Source: Heracleum sosnowskyi (Eukaryota; Streptophyta; Magnoliopsida; Apiales; Apiaceae). From it: a DNA stretch of 64,000 nucleotides. The notes under the pieces were generated by a model. The model worked only from the letters and a program-made list of their open reading frames with translations. It searched no databases and was not told the DNA's origin. The first letter of the stretch is position 1, and the number at the start of each line of letters is the position of its first letter. The stretch covers positions 79,727,910-79,791,909 of the forward strand of contig CM061237.1 in assembly GCA_030848705.1 (NCBI GenBank). The letters are read 5' to 3'. Shown here piece by piece: positions 10,801 to 20,829 of the stretch. The position numbers and the translations under genes are program-made.

Positions 10801-11140
10801 AAATGTTGTTGTGCCTGTGTCCAACTAGAACAACTTTTCCAGTAGATTTACTGATAACTTCACAGTATTCAGTATGAAAATCTACATGGTTTCCTCTGTC
10901 ACAGATTTGACTCATAGATAACAGATTATGCTTGAGTCCTGAGACTAGAGCTACATTTGTGATGATGACACTTCCAAGATTAATATTGCCATATCCCAGA
11001 GTGTGTCCTATGTTGCCATCTCCATAGGAAACCTTTGGGCCAGCCTTCTCCTCAAAGTCTGATAGCAGGGCTTTATTTCCAGTCATATGTCCTGAGCATC
11101 CACTGTCCAAGATAAGTGTGCTCTCTTTTATACCCTGCAA
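7817..11140 (-). CDS. pol: Copia pol polyprotein, copy 1: protease, integrase, RT, RNase H
   Basis: An intact 1107-codon frame. Protease active site LDSGCSGH has Asp near residue 12. The integrase zinc-binding region is at about 139-187 (WHKKLSHLN then CDSC). The integrase DD35E catalytic triad falls near residues 207 (LLHVDLFGP), 270 (SDNGTEF) and 306 (QNGVVERK). A low-complexity linker with NSDEA repeats (about 455-580) follows, then RT with VFQMDVKSAFLNG and YVDD near 794, and Copia RNase H ending in STAEAEYIAAG near 1010. The order protease-integrase-RT is diagnostic of Copia. The first usable codon is TTG; no ATG precedes the protease, and the frame is +1 relative to gag, so expression as a Gag-Pol fusion or from a spliced message is likely. 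All key residues look intact. Confidence 0.92.
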   Translation of the reverse strand: MQGIKESTLILDSGCSGHMTGNKALLSDFEEKAGPKVSYGDGNIGHTLGYGNINLGSVIITNVALVSGLKHNLLSMSQICDRGNHVDFHTEYCEVISKSTGKVVLVGHRHNNIYEASLVTNFDGKTVCLTARMSNEESWNWHKKLSHLNLNNINELIRKDLVRGLPKSILSLDGLCDSCQKAKQRKSSFKSKSESSVVEPYHLLHVDLFGPVNVMSMGRKKYALVIVDEYTRYTWVYFLSKKDETAQTLMDHVNLLDKGSQHKVKIIRSDNGTEFRNSILEAFCKERGVKQEFSAPGTPQQNGVVERKNRTLIEAARTMLEEAKLLTYFWAEAVQTACFTQNATLINKHGKTPNEMVKNKKPNLKYFHIFGCKCFVLKTHLEQLTKFELKADEGIFVGYPLSTKAFRVYNLRTKVIMESLHVSFDDKKITGLDDLDGYDQLRFENEGLLSDDVNSDEAVPTNSDEAVLTNSDEAYSEPLLVNTGETEYSQIEQNGEPVEGEREEAQQDTASESVEETDSNSEPSNSGGASDTAESQHMNQESMDQGGGSNNDARNHLPTARKWTQTHTPDLIIGDPNASVRTRIATNNECLYHAFLSQTEPKKVEEALQDANWITAMQKELNEFERNEVWTLVPRPKNRSIVGTKWVFRNKTDSEGVITRNKARLVAKGYSQQEGIDYDETFAPVARLEAIRIFLAYAAHKKFKVFQMDVKSAFLNGKLEEEVFVEQPPGFVDPKHPDYVYRLDKALYGLKQAPRAWYETLAQFLLESGFTRGTIDKTLFYFNSGDDLLLVQIYVDDIIFGSTNDKLCKKFAKLMQSRYQMSMMGELSYFLGLQVKQTDDGIFINQAKYTRNLLKKFGMLDSSSATTPMATATKLDKDTGASVDMTNYRGMIGSLLYLTASRPDIMYATCLCARFQADPREPHLTAVKRIFKYLKGTITLGLWYPRESEFKLIGYSDADFAGCKIDRKSTSGSCQFLGDRLVSWYGKKQKSISTSTAEAEYIAAGSCCAQILWMKNQLLDYGLKYSKIPIFCDNQSAIAMTGNPVQHSMTKHTSIRYHFIREHVEEGNIELHFVSTDQQLADIFTKPLSEATFTRLVNELGMISGFD

Positions 11141-11153
11141 TCACAAACAAACA

Positions 11154-12140
11154 CTAAGTGTTAGTTTTAAGGACCCAGACTTGCTTGGATCCTTTGTCTT
11201 TCTTAACAGTGTTAGTTTTTGTAGCGGAATTACTATCAACAGAGTTTAAACTAACATTGTCAGACTTTACACTTGCAGAGTTTGCTCTAACCCATTTCAG
11301 ATTGGGTTTTAGCTCATAATAGTTGTGATAAATAGCATGATAACTCTTGCAAGTATAAATGGAATGCCAAGTGATCCCACAGTGTGTGCATAAAGTCTGT
11401 GGTCTAACCCTAACATAATCATTCTTTACTCCTGATGTAGAAGGTAAAGAATTGATATTTGTATTCTTTGTGCAGTAATTAGCAAGATGATTAGAACTAC
11501 CACAATTATAACATGTTTTCCTTGGAGCAGCACCAGTAGGCAAATGATTATTTCTTTTATTTATGCCTATCTTTCCATTCCTATTCTTCTTGGACCCTTT
11601 TGGTTTCATGGCAGATTTTACCTCTTTCAGCTTATGATTGAACTGTTTTCCTGTCATCAAACCAACATTAACCTGTTTTTCACAAGTTTTTACTGGCTTT
11701 CTAACAGCTTCTCTTTCCATAAGTTTTTCTGTTATAATATTTTCCTGTCTTTCACATGCTTCATCTGATTCCATATCAGCTTCTCTTATTACAACAGATT
11801 TTAACTTATTGGCTTCTGAAACAAATTTCACAGGTTTAAGTTGTGATTTTACCTTAACTTTGTCTTTAAACCTAAGTTCATCATTTTCACAATAGCCTAA
11901 ACCTACAGAATCTGTCTGAAACACTTGATGAGTGTCTCTTCCAGAGTCTGTCCAAGTCTTGATTATTTTTCTTTCTTTTTCTAGATCAGATTCTAATTGC
12001 TTATATCTTTTCAGCAACTCCTGTTCTACATAAACAGCATCATCTCTTTCTTTTTGAATCTGCTTCATATTTATCAAGTTCTCCTTCAAGAAACTTGTTT
12101 CTATCTTTAAGGCTAAGATTCTCAGATTTAATTCTCTCAT
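11154..12140 (-). pseudogene. gag: C-terminal part of Copia gag, copy 1 (frameshifted)
   Basis: This frame continues gag after a frameshift at about 12060-12085. Comparison with copy 2 shows one extra base in copy 1 at this point, after which the sequences align again (KERDDAVYVEQELL). It carries two further zinc knuckles of CX2CX4HX4C type, CYNCGSSNHLANYC and CTHCGITWHSIYTC, and ends GSKQVWVLKTNT then stop, just before pol. In copy 2 the same region is fused to gag in one frame, so the split here is a mutation, not family structure. Confidence 0.8.
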
Positions 12141-13479
12141 TTTCTAAAGTCTGATCCCTATAACTAACATGTACGCTTTTCAGATATACTCTCAATTCAG
12201 ATATATTATCAGTATCATAAGCATAAGTAGTTAGGGGTACCTTATTTTCAGATGATTCAGTCTCATCTCTGACAGTTGCCATTAGAGCATAATTTTCTCC
12301 ATCATCAGAGTCTGAAGTATCTGCCCAGTCTTTGCCTTTAGAGATGAGTGCTTTCTCAGATTTGCCTTTCTTGCACTCTGGAGCATAGTGACCCATCTCC
12401 TTACACTTGTAGCACTGGATTTCAGATTTATCCTTCTTGCCAGACTTGGTCTCCCTTCCATCAGACTTTCTAAAACTTTTCCTTTCAGAGTTTGAATCTT
12501 TCCTTGAGAATCTCTTTCCTTTCTTAAAGTTCTTGAATCCCATCTTCTTGAAAGTCTTCACCATCAGTGCAGCCATTTGCATCATCTGTTCTTCATCATC
12601 CTCAGAGTCAGAAGCTTCATCAGAGTTTGAGTCATCATCAGAGTTTGATGACTCGCTTTCAGATTTAATGACTAAAGCCTTTCCCTTGGCTTTCTTTCTT
12701 GATGATTCCTTCTTGATGGGCTTCTCCTCAACTTTGAGAGCAACAGATTTTGTCTTTTTACTCAATCTTCTATTCCTTTGTTCTATCTCCAGTTCATGAG
12801 TTTTCAACAACCCATAGATTTCATCAAGATCTGTATCAGCAAGCTCATAATTATCTCTTATTGTGGTTGTCTTTAAATCCCACTTTTCAGGTAGAGATAA
12901 CAGAAACTTGAGATTAGACTCTTCAAGCTCATATTCTTTATCAACCAGAGACAGATCATTCAATAGTTTGCAAAATCTGTCATAAGTCTCAGTCAAGGTT
13001 TCATTAGGTCTTGAATCAAAGTGCTCATACTCCTGTGTGAGTATTGTCTTTTTGTTCTTCTTAATAGCACCTGTTCCCTGGCATCTGACTTCTAAAGCAT
13101 CCCATATCTCTTTGGCAGTCTTGCAGCCAATTACTCTGCTAGACATAACATTATCTAAAGCACTGTGGAGAAGATGTCTAACTTTTGCATCTTTTGCAAT
13201 TGATGAGATGTCCTCAGGAGTCATATCTTTCTTTTCCTTTGGAACAGTCTTTTGTTCTTGACCATCAACAACAGGGGACAATTTAGTCGGCATATGAGGA
13301 CCATCATAGATTCTGTCAAGGTATTCTGGATCTGTAGCCTCCAGAAACATGGTCATCTTCACCTTCCAAATCGGATACTCTACTGGCCTGAGAATTGGAA
13401 CCCTGATTGTTTCATATCGACTCACAGAATTGGGCTTAACCTGTTCAGCCTTAGGAGCAGTTTGATTTTCTTCAGACAT
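12040..13479 (-). pseudogene. gag: Copia gag, copy 1, N-terminal part
   Basis: 479 codons starting about 50 bases after the primer site. The N-terminal domain (RVPILRPVEYPIWKVKM and onward to about 250) is the capsid-like UBN2-type gag of plant Copia elements. A Lys/Ser/Asp/Glu-rich region follows and then a CCHC knuckle CYKCKEMGHYAPEC near residue 356, which would bind the RNA genome. The final 13 residues are aberrant because of a one-base insertion relative to copy 2, so the capsid and first knuckle would be made but the other two knuckles would be lost. Confidence 0.88.
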
Positions 13480-13527
13480 GATTATTACTGTGTTTGAATC
13501 GTAAAACTGTATATATTAAACAGCCTT

Positions 13528-13540
13528 GGCTCTGATACCA
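13528..13540 (-). other. Primer binding site, Copia copy 1
   Basis: On the minus strand this reads TGGTATCAGAGCC, two bases inside the 5' LTR end. It is the standard complement of the 3' end of plant initiator-methionine tRNA used by Copia elements. Confidence 0.92.
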
Positions 13541-13542
13541 AT

Positions 13543-14087
13543 TGTTAGGCCGAATACACAATATATAATCAAGTATGTATGAGAATAACAATCAAGAACA
13601 CAGGTTTGTAAATCAACAAACTGAATTATATTAAATAATTCTCTCTTAGTGATGTTAATGAATCACAAAGAGCTACTAGGTTACAAGAATAATATATTCA
13701 ATGTTCGCGTCCCTTCTAGGGATAACCTATCTGTGTTTATATAGTACACAGTTACATACAATCCTTATCTAATTGATACTCCTATAAATTAGCTATACAA
13801 TTATTATCAATTAAGGATTGCTTCAGTCTTCTGTCCAGTCTCCTTAGCTGTATCAATATATTCTGCTTCTTTCCATCTTCAGAATATATTGCTTCTAGAA
13901 TCTTTATCTTTGCACCGACAGCTAAGTCAACTATCACCCTGTCAGACTTTAACAAACTCTGACTGGCTTCTATATAAACTCTTCACCCAGTCAGACTTTA
14001 TCAAACTCTGACTGGCTTCTATATAAACTCTGATATGTACCTGGTACTTAAACACTGATGAACAACCGTCAGCAATTATATCTAACA
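13543..14087 (-). repeat. 5' LTR of Copia copy 1
   Basis: 545 bp, nearly identical to 2052-2596; I see two substitutions. It would drive transcription leftward. The TATA-like stretch CTATATAAACAC on the minus strand (about 13734-13745) is conserved in copy 2. Confidence 0.93.
13734..13745 (-). promoter_or_regulatory. TATA box of the Copia copy 1 5' LTR
   Basis: The minus strand reads ACTATATAAACA. The same sequence sits at the equivalent place in copy 2 (20565-20576), about 195 bases before the LTR end, which is suitable for an LTR transcript start. Confidence 0.6.
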
Positions 14088-16782
14088 AGTTATTCCGACC
14101 ATAAATATGGCCCGACCAATTACTGGTCCATTTAAAAAAAACACATGTCAAATCTATCATAGGGTATAAACAATAACATTCTCAATAAGATAAACTTAAT
14201 GTATAGTAATTACAAAAGAGCTTCAACTGCTCAGTATCAAATGAAGATCGAGAAAGAATCATGGAGTAATTTCAATGGTATAGTGTACTTATTCAATAAG
14301 GAAGTCAAGATTGGTAATCGATAATCAATGACCGTAATCACTAGTCAAGATGGAAGTCAAATAATCAATGGTTGTCAATAATAATCAAATGATGATAAAC
14401 AATAACAAATGGTGGTAAACAATAATCAAGTGAATTGGAAATAAGGGTTTCCGATGCAGATCAAATCAAAGAATCAAGAATTTCTAAGGAAATGGAATCA
14501 GTTGTCCAAATGCGGTTAAAAGATTGATAATTTGAATTGTTCTGGGGATAACGGTTTTCAAGTAATCAAGACAATAATAAATTTTATCACAAGTAAAGGC
14601 ACAGATACTTGCCTGGTCTAAGCTGCTGTCGGATCGACTCTGCTCACTCTACCTTCCCCTTTCCCTTGCTCCGGGAACTCGATTCTATAATTAAACAACT
14701 CATCACAATAATTCTAACTATTCTCGTTCTACTCTCGACACTTATTCAATCAATAATCACATTTAAACAAGTAACTGGTTACGTATCGGACGTCCGGTAT
14801 GATTTACGATATTTAAAACTCAGATATTTGCCCTAGTACGGGCATATACAGACTATAAAACACAGCACATAATTAATATGAACCATATAGCACTTATAAA
14901 CATTTTTAAAACATCATACGAAACTTATTTGAATTTTAATAAGTCATTACTAATTTTTAAATCAAAAATCGGATTTTTAAATCCAATATAAACATTTAAA
15001 TGCAAATAAATCAATTAATAAAATTAATTGACACTCTTTAAATACTCAAACTATTTTTAAATAAATAAATAGGCTTGAAAATAATTAAACTGAATTTTTA
15101 ATTAATTAAATCTAATTAATTTTTAAGAATTAAGAATTAAGAATTAATTGATTAAAAGAATTAACCAATTAATTAATAAATTAATTATTAATTATAAATA
15201 ATTAAAATAATTAAGTTTAATCGATTTTCGGATTTAAAATAATAAATATAATTTTCAAGAATTTTTCTGATATTAAAATATATTTTTAAAATAAAAATAT
15301 GAATTTTTAAAGTTTTTAAACTATTTTCGAAATAAATTTAAAAAATAAAATCCAAAAACAGTTTTTGGAAAATGAATTAGGGTTTTGAAGATTGAAACCG
15401 GGTCAAAATAACGGGTAAACGGGTCGGGAAGAACGAATTCGGGTCGCCAAGAACAACCCACCGGATTCTGGGTTTTCCAGAATCCGGCCGGTGTCCGGCG
15501 ACCGGAATCCTGCAATTCCGTCCAAACACAAACAATTCCAGAGGGCTTTTGTTCGCTTTTTCAAGACAAACAAATCCCACACACAATCACATACGTCCCA
15601 TGCCGGAATCGAGCCCAGAATTCGTTCAAAGAACTCGTCGGCGACGACTTCGGCCGGAAACCCGATCTACTTTAATTCTACATGAAACTCAAAGATTAAT
15701 ATACCAAAACGAAGCTTATAACTCATACAATCAAAGCCCCATATCATAATCAATGTCAGATCAACAACAAGAACGAACGAAGTAAAAGAAAAATTCGGGT
15801 CAAAACCCGAAAATCAAACCCGACTAAATTGAACTTAAACACGAAATTAAATCATGGATTCTTGCTAATTAGAACCCTAGGAACACGTTCGAAGCAACCA
15901 ATTGAATGGAGAATCAACAAAATGAAAATCCCCAAATCGACCAAGAACCCTAATTTTAATTCGAATGTTGAAAAATTCATATAAAATCGAAAACTTACCA
16001 GATGATGATGAGGTTGGAAGATTCTGAAACTAGAGATCAAGAGCTTTGATTTGAGTACAAGAACTTCAGATTTGGATTTCAATAACACCTTGAACGAATA
16101 GATTGATTATTCAAGAACACGAAGAACACGTTTCGGAAATTTTTACTTTTTGATAATACGCAATGCAGATTATGAAGGTTATAAGGTACGATTCGTCTTT
16201 ATATATTTTTGGAAAAAAATACCCTAAGGAACACTTTTGGATCGTTATAGATCCACTGGATCGTTTAAAAACCCTAATTAGGTTAAAATACGTTTTACGA
16301 GAAGATAATTATCTACAAGGATTGATAATTATCCAAATCAATACATATCATTATATAACTAATACTCAAGAATACTGGGGCTATAACAAATGTAATATTG
16401 ATATAAAATGATATATCCGTCCCCTTAAGCAATTAGGGTTCGGAACAATTTTTCCCTTTTTGAACAAAACGAATTATTCTTGCAGAATCAAATAGGTAGG
16501 AATGAAATGATACGAATATCTCTCCCGATAATGATTCGAATACGAAAGATGAAGAGATAATAATTAATGTACGAAATTCCAATGGGGCCCTTGAATTATC
16601 AAAACGGGGCTCAGATTTGAAGAAAATTCCAAATGACGAAATATTTGAAAGGGGCTTTCGACTCACCATTTAGCACATAATCACACAATAATTATCATTT
16701 AATAATAATCCAATACTCCACAATAAATTTTTTTATATTAAATATATCATTTAATCAAATAATAAAATTCACGGATATTACA

Positions 16783-16797
16783 TCCTTCCCCCCTTAA
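16783..16797 (-). other. Polypurine tract of Tekay element 1
   Basis: The minus strand reads TTAAGGGGGGAAGGA immediately upstream of the 3' LTR and 25 bases after the pol stop. Confidence 0.8.
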
Positions 16798-16821
16798 TGG
16801 GATTCTGTCCTCAGAATCAGA

Positions 16822-17172
16822 TCAAGGAAACAACTGGGGATACTTCTCTAACATCTCACTCTCTAACTCCCAGGTAGACTCTTCTACTTTAGGATTCCTC
16901 CACAAAACTCTCACTAACGCTACTGTCTTATTCCTTAGTACTTTCTCCTTACGATCCAATATCTGAATCGGTCGTTCTACATAAGATAAATCTGCCTGGA
17001 CCTCTATGGGTTCATACTCTATTACATGATTCGAATCTGGTCGATACCTCTTAAGCATGGATACATGAAATACATCATGAACGTGCTGCATATGCGGCGG
17101 CAATGCTAACTCGTAAGCTACCTTGCCCACTTTCTTCAAAATCGCAAACGGTCCAACATATCTCGGACTCAA
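16822..17172 (-). pseudogene. pol: C-terminal end of Tekay pol with chromodomain
   Basis: 116 residues in the same frame as the upstream pol ORF, separated from it by a single nonsense codon (TGA at 17197-17199, where relatives have a glycine codon). It holds the integrase C-terminal GPF/Y motif (SPRYVGPFAILKKVG) and then a chromodomain with VALVRVLWRNPKVEESTWELE. In chromoviruses this domain directs integration to particular chromatin. The element ends normally 25 bases later at the polypurine tract. Confidence 0.85.
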
Positions 17173-17199
17173 CTTCCCTTTCTTTCCAAACCTAACTAA

Positions 17200-20100
17200 T
17201 CATTTCCATGGTGAAACCTTTAGTAACACTTGCTCTCCTTCTTCGAATCCCACATCCTTTCTGGCTAGATCCGCATACTTTTTCTGTCGGTCCTGAGCTG
17301 TTATCAATCTTCTCTGAATCAATTGAACCACTTCCTTTGTTCGTTGCACTAGTTCTGGTCCTATCATTTTCCGTTCACCAACTTCTTCCCAATACACTGG
17401 AGATAGACACTTTCGTCCATACAAAGCTTCGTAAGGTGGCATTCCGATGCTCGCGTGAAAACTATTATTATATGAAAATTCCACCAAGGGTAGATGATCG
17501 TCCCAACTACCTTCAAAGTCAAGTGCACATGTCCTAAGCATATCTTCAATAGTCTGAATTGTCCTTTCGCTTTGACCGTCCGTCTGCGGATTATAAGCCA
17601 TACTCATTCTCAACTCGGTGCCCAAACACTCTTGAAAACTCCTCCAAAATCTTGAATTGAATCGAGGGTCTCTATCAGACACTATCGATACTGGAACTCC
17701 ATGTCGTACTACGATTTCTTTTATGTAAATATGAACTAACTTATCCAGCGAGAATCTTTCGTTAATTGGAAGAAAATGCGCAGATTTCGTCAATCGATCC
17801 ACGATAACCCAGATGGTATCATGGTTAGTCTTTGTTCTCGGCAATCCTACTACAAAGTCCATCGCAATGTGTTTCCACTTCCATTCAGGAATTTCCAATG
17901 GTTGAAGTAATCCGCTTGGTCTCTGGTGTTCCGCCTTAACTCTTTGACACGTAAAGCATTTACTTACCCATTCCGCAATCTCTCTCTTCATATCTGGCCA
18001 CCAAAAGTTCGTCTTAAGATCTCGATACATCTTCGTACTCCCTGGATGAATTGAATACTTCGAGTTATGCGCTTCATGCAAAATTTCATTTTTTAGTTCC
18101 GCTACGTTAGGTATCCATATCCGAGAAGCAAATCTCAAGATCTCTTTGTCGTCCGGTTGGCTACATATTTCCTCACTTGTCATTTTACTCACATCATCAT
18201 TCATAACTTGCTCTTGGCACTTCCGTATCTTCTCCAACAATTCAGGTTGAAACGTCATGGTATAAATCATTTCCGTCGCGTCCTTCAGAGTACTTACTTC
18301 GATCTCTAACTTCTCAAATTCCTTGTATAACTCTTTGGTCATCGTCAGTGTATTTAATCTCTCTTTTATGCTCAATGCATCTGCTACCACATTTGCCTTG
18401 CCGGGATGATAGTTGATAGAAACGTCGTAGTCCTTGATTAGTTCTAACCATCTTCGTTGCCTCATGTTCAGCTCTTTCTGAGTAAAGATATACTTCAAAC
18501 TCTTATGATCGGTGTAAATTTCACATCTCTCTCCATACAAGTAGTGTCTCCATATTTTCAAACCAAACACAATAGCTGCTAACTCCAAATCATGTGTAGG
18601 ATACTTCTGTTCGTGGGGTCTCAACTGTCTTGACGCATAAGCAATCACCTTGTCATGTTGCATAAGTATGCATCCCAATCCTTTGTACGACGCATCACTA
18701 TAGATTACGAAATGACCTTGATCGTCTGGTAGCATCAATACCGGTGTCGTAGTTAGTCTCTTCTTTAACTCTTGGAAGCTTCCTTCGAATTTATCGTTCC
18801 ATATGAATCGCTCGCTTTTCCTTGTCAGCTTGGTCATTGGAGTAGCTATCTTCGCAAAATCTTGCACAAATCTCCGGTAGTATCCGACTAATCCCAAGAA
18901 ACTTCTGTCTTCAGTCGGTGTCCTTGGTCTCTCCCAATATTTCACTGCCTCTATCTTTGCTGGGTCCACTTTGATGCCTTCGCTGCTCACCACGTGTCCT
19001 AAGAAATGAACTTCTCTCAACCAGAATTCACACTTGGAAAACTTCGCGTATAGTCTTTCTTGTCTCAATGTTTCCAACACAATCCGCAAATGGTCTGCAT
19101 GCTCTTCTTCTGTCCTTGAGTATATCAAGATGTCGTCGATGAATACCACTACAAACTTGTCCAAATATCTCTTGAAAATCCTGTTCATTAGGTCCATAAA
19201 AGCTGCGGGTGCATTCGTTAGTCCAAACGCCATTACTAAGAATTCATAGTGCCCATACCTTGTTCGAAAGGCTGTCTTCCGTATGTCGTCTGGTTTAATC
19301 TTCAGTTGGTGATATCCTGACCGTAGGTCAATCTTTGAAAAATGTACCGCTCCTTTCAGCTGGTCAAACAGATCATCTATTCGAGGTAACGGATACTTGT
19401 TCTTAATGGTCAGCTTGTTCAACTCCCGATAGTCTATACACAATCTCATGCTTCCATCCTTTTTCTTGACAAACAGTACTGGTGCTCCCCACGGCGAAAC
19501 GCTGGGTCTAATAATTCCTTTTTCTAGCAAATCTTGTAGTTGATCAGCCAATTCCTTCATCTCCACTGGTGCCATTCTGTAAGGGGCCTTAGATACTGGC
19601 TCCGCGCCTGGTACTAAGTCTATCGCAAATTCAATCTCTCTATCTGGAGGTAAACCTGGTAATTCTTCCGGAAAAACATCTGGAAACTCATTTACAACTG
19701 GAATATCTTCTAACTTAGAAACTTCCTTATCTATATCTATCACATAAGCTAAATACGCCTCACAACCTTGTCTTAATAATCTCTTAGCCTGAATCATCGT
19801 CAGGAACCTCTTTCTTTTCCTCTCTCCTCTAAATATTATTTCTTTCTTTTCTAGGGTAATCAAAGTAACCCTCTTATTCTTACGGTCAATACTTGCATCA
19901 TACTCAGTCAACCAATCCATCCCTAATATCACATCAAATTCACCTAACTTAAAAGGTAACAAGTCAACATAAAAACGATTTCCCAAAATCTCTATCTCAC
20001 AACGAGGATAATATGAACTGACTGCGATACGATCCTGATTAGCTATCTCTATAGTCAACACTCCACTTAAAGGTTTCATTACGCAATTCAATCTACGAGC

Positions 20101-20223
20101 AAACATTTCAGAAATAAAAGACTTCGTCGCTCCCGAATCTATTAACACTTTTGCAGGAATAGAATTTACTATAAGTGTACCTGCCACCACGTCGGAATCT
20201 CTCACTGCTTCTCCCATTGACAT
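17200..20223 (-). pseudogene. pol: Tekay-type Gypsy pol: protease, RT, RNase H, integrase
   Basis: A 1007-residue open frame. Domains in order: aspartic protease (LIDSGATKSF near residue 30), Gypsy RT (LRSGYHQLKI, then FIDDILIYS near residue 364, a known variant of YVDD), RNase H (VIYSDASYKGLG), integrase zinc finger (HPGSTKMYRDL then CFTCQRV) and the catalytic core (MDFVVGLP, SDRDPRF, NPQTDGQSER). Order RT-RNase H-integrase defines Ty3/Gypsy. The frame ends at a premature TGA before the chromodomain. Upstream, gag is missing because Copia copy 2 begins at 20270. The first Met shown is internal to the original gag-pol and not a natural start. Confidence 0.88.
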
Positions 20224-20269
20224 ATTGTAGGTCCTGGCTAACAGCTGGACATTAACAACTGGGGGTGCT

Positions 20270-20766
20270 TGTTAGATATAATTGCTGATGATTGCTTATC
20301 AGTGTTTAAGCAACAGGTACTCATCAGAGTTTATACTAGAAGCCAGTCAGAGTTTGTTAAAGTCTGACGGGGTGAAAGTTTGTTGAAGCTGTCGGTGCTA
20401 ATATGAAGATTCTAGAAGCAATATATCTTGAAGATGGAAAGAATCAAGATATATTGAGACAGATAAGGAAACGGAACAGAAGACAGAAGCAATCCTAATT
20501 TGATATAAATTGTATAGCTAATTTGTAGGAATATCAATTAGAGATTGAATCTATGTAGCTGTGTACTATATAAACACAGATAGGTTAACCCTAAAAGGGA
20601 TGCGAATATTGAATACATTATTTTTGTAACCTAGCAGCTCTCTGTGATATTTTACATCACTGAGAGAAGAGTTATTTAATATAATTCAGTTTATTGTTCA
20701 TAAACAGTGTTCTTGATTGTCCTTCTCATACATATATTGATTATATATTGTGTATTAGGCCTAACA
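20270..20766 (+). repeat. 5' LTR of Copia copy 2
   Basis: 497 bp, TGTTAG to CTAACA, clearly homologous to the copy 1 LTRs but lacking their second 49-bp tandem unit. It contains two CAGAGTTT motifs near the start and a TATA box at 20567-20574. Confidence 0.92.
20567..20574 (+). promoter_or_regulatory. TATA box of the Copia copy 2 LTR
   Basis: TATATAAA within CTATATAAACAC, conserved with copy 1. Confidence 0.6.
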
Positions 20767-20768
20767 AT

Positions 20769-20781
20769 TGGTATCAGAGCC
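20769..20781 (+). other. Primer binding site, Copia copy 2
   Basis: TGGTATCAGAGCC two bases after the LTR end, complementary to initiator-methionine tRNA. Confidence 0.92.
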
Positions 20782-20829
20782 TTGGCTGTTTAATATATAC
20801 AGTTTATCGATCCAAACACAAGTATAATC

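Larger units (their letters stand above)
2052..14087 (-). mobile_element. Complete Sirevirus-like Copia retrotransposon, copy 1
   Basis: The 12.0-kb element has LTRs at 2052-2596 and 13543-14087, both 545 bp, starting TGTTAG and ending CTAACA. By eye they differ at only two positions, so the insertion is recent. A target duplication AGTTA flanks it (2047-2051, 14088-14092). In element order it carries the primer site, gag, pol (protease, integrase, RT, RNase H), a spacer of about 1.4 kb, a large accessory ORF, a smaller ORF and the polypurine tract. The RT signature IYVDDIIFGS, the extra ORF after pol and multiple polypurine tracts point to the Sirevirus lineage. Gag carries a one-base frameshift, so this copy is probably not autonomous despite its youth. 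Confidence 0.93.
1433..16782 (-). repeat. 3' LTR of Tekay element 1, split by a Copia insertion
   Basis: The LTR begins TGTGACGCCC at 1433 and ends CGGATATTACA at 16782, next to the polypurine tract. Copia copy 1 (2052-14087) with its AGTTA duplication interrupts it; removing the insertion restores a continuous sequence across 2051/14093. The part at 14850-15350 is very AT-rich and 15360-15700 is noticeably GC-richer, with no gene that I can support. Small ORFs on both strands here are chance. Confidence 0.8.
1433..20269 (-). mobile_element. Tekay/chromovirus-type Ty3/Gypsy element, truncated at its 5' end
   Basis: The remains consist of a 3' LTR (1433-2051 continued at 14093-16782), a polypurine tract at 16783-16797, and a pol region with C-terminal chromodomain (16822-20223). 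Gag and the 5' LTR are absent: the element is cut at 20269, where Copia copy 2 begins. The uninterrupted LTR would be about 3.3 kb, a normal size for the Tekay lineage. It interrupts the outer Tat-like element at 1432 and is itself interrupted by Copia copy 1 inside its LTR. Confidence 0.85.

Noticed and set aside
15321..15749. Overlapping ORFs on both strands with tracts such as RRTPAGFWKT
   Set aside because: They lie in a GC-richer piece of the Tekay LTR. No known domain, and they overlap each other on opposite strands.
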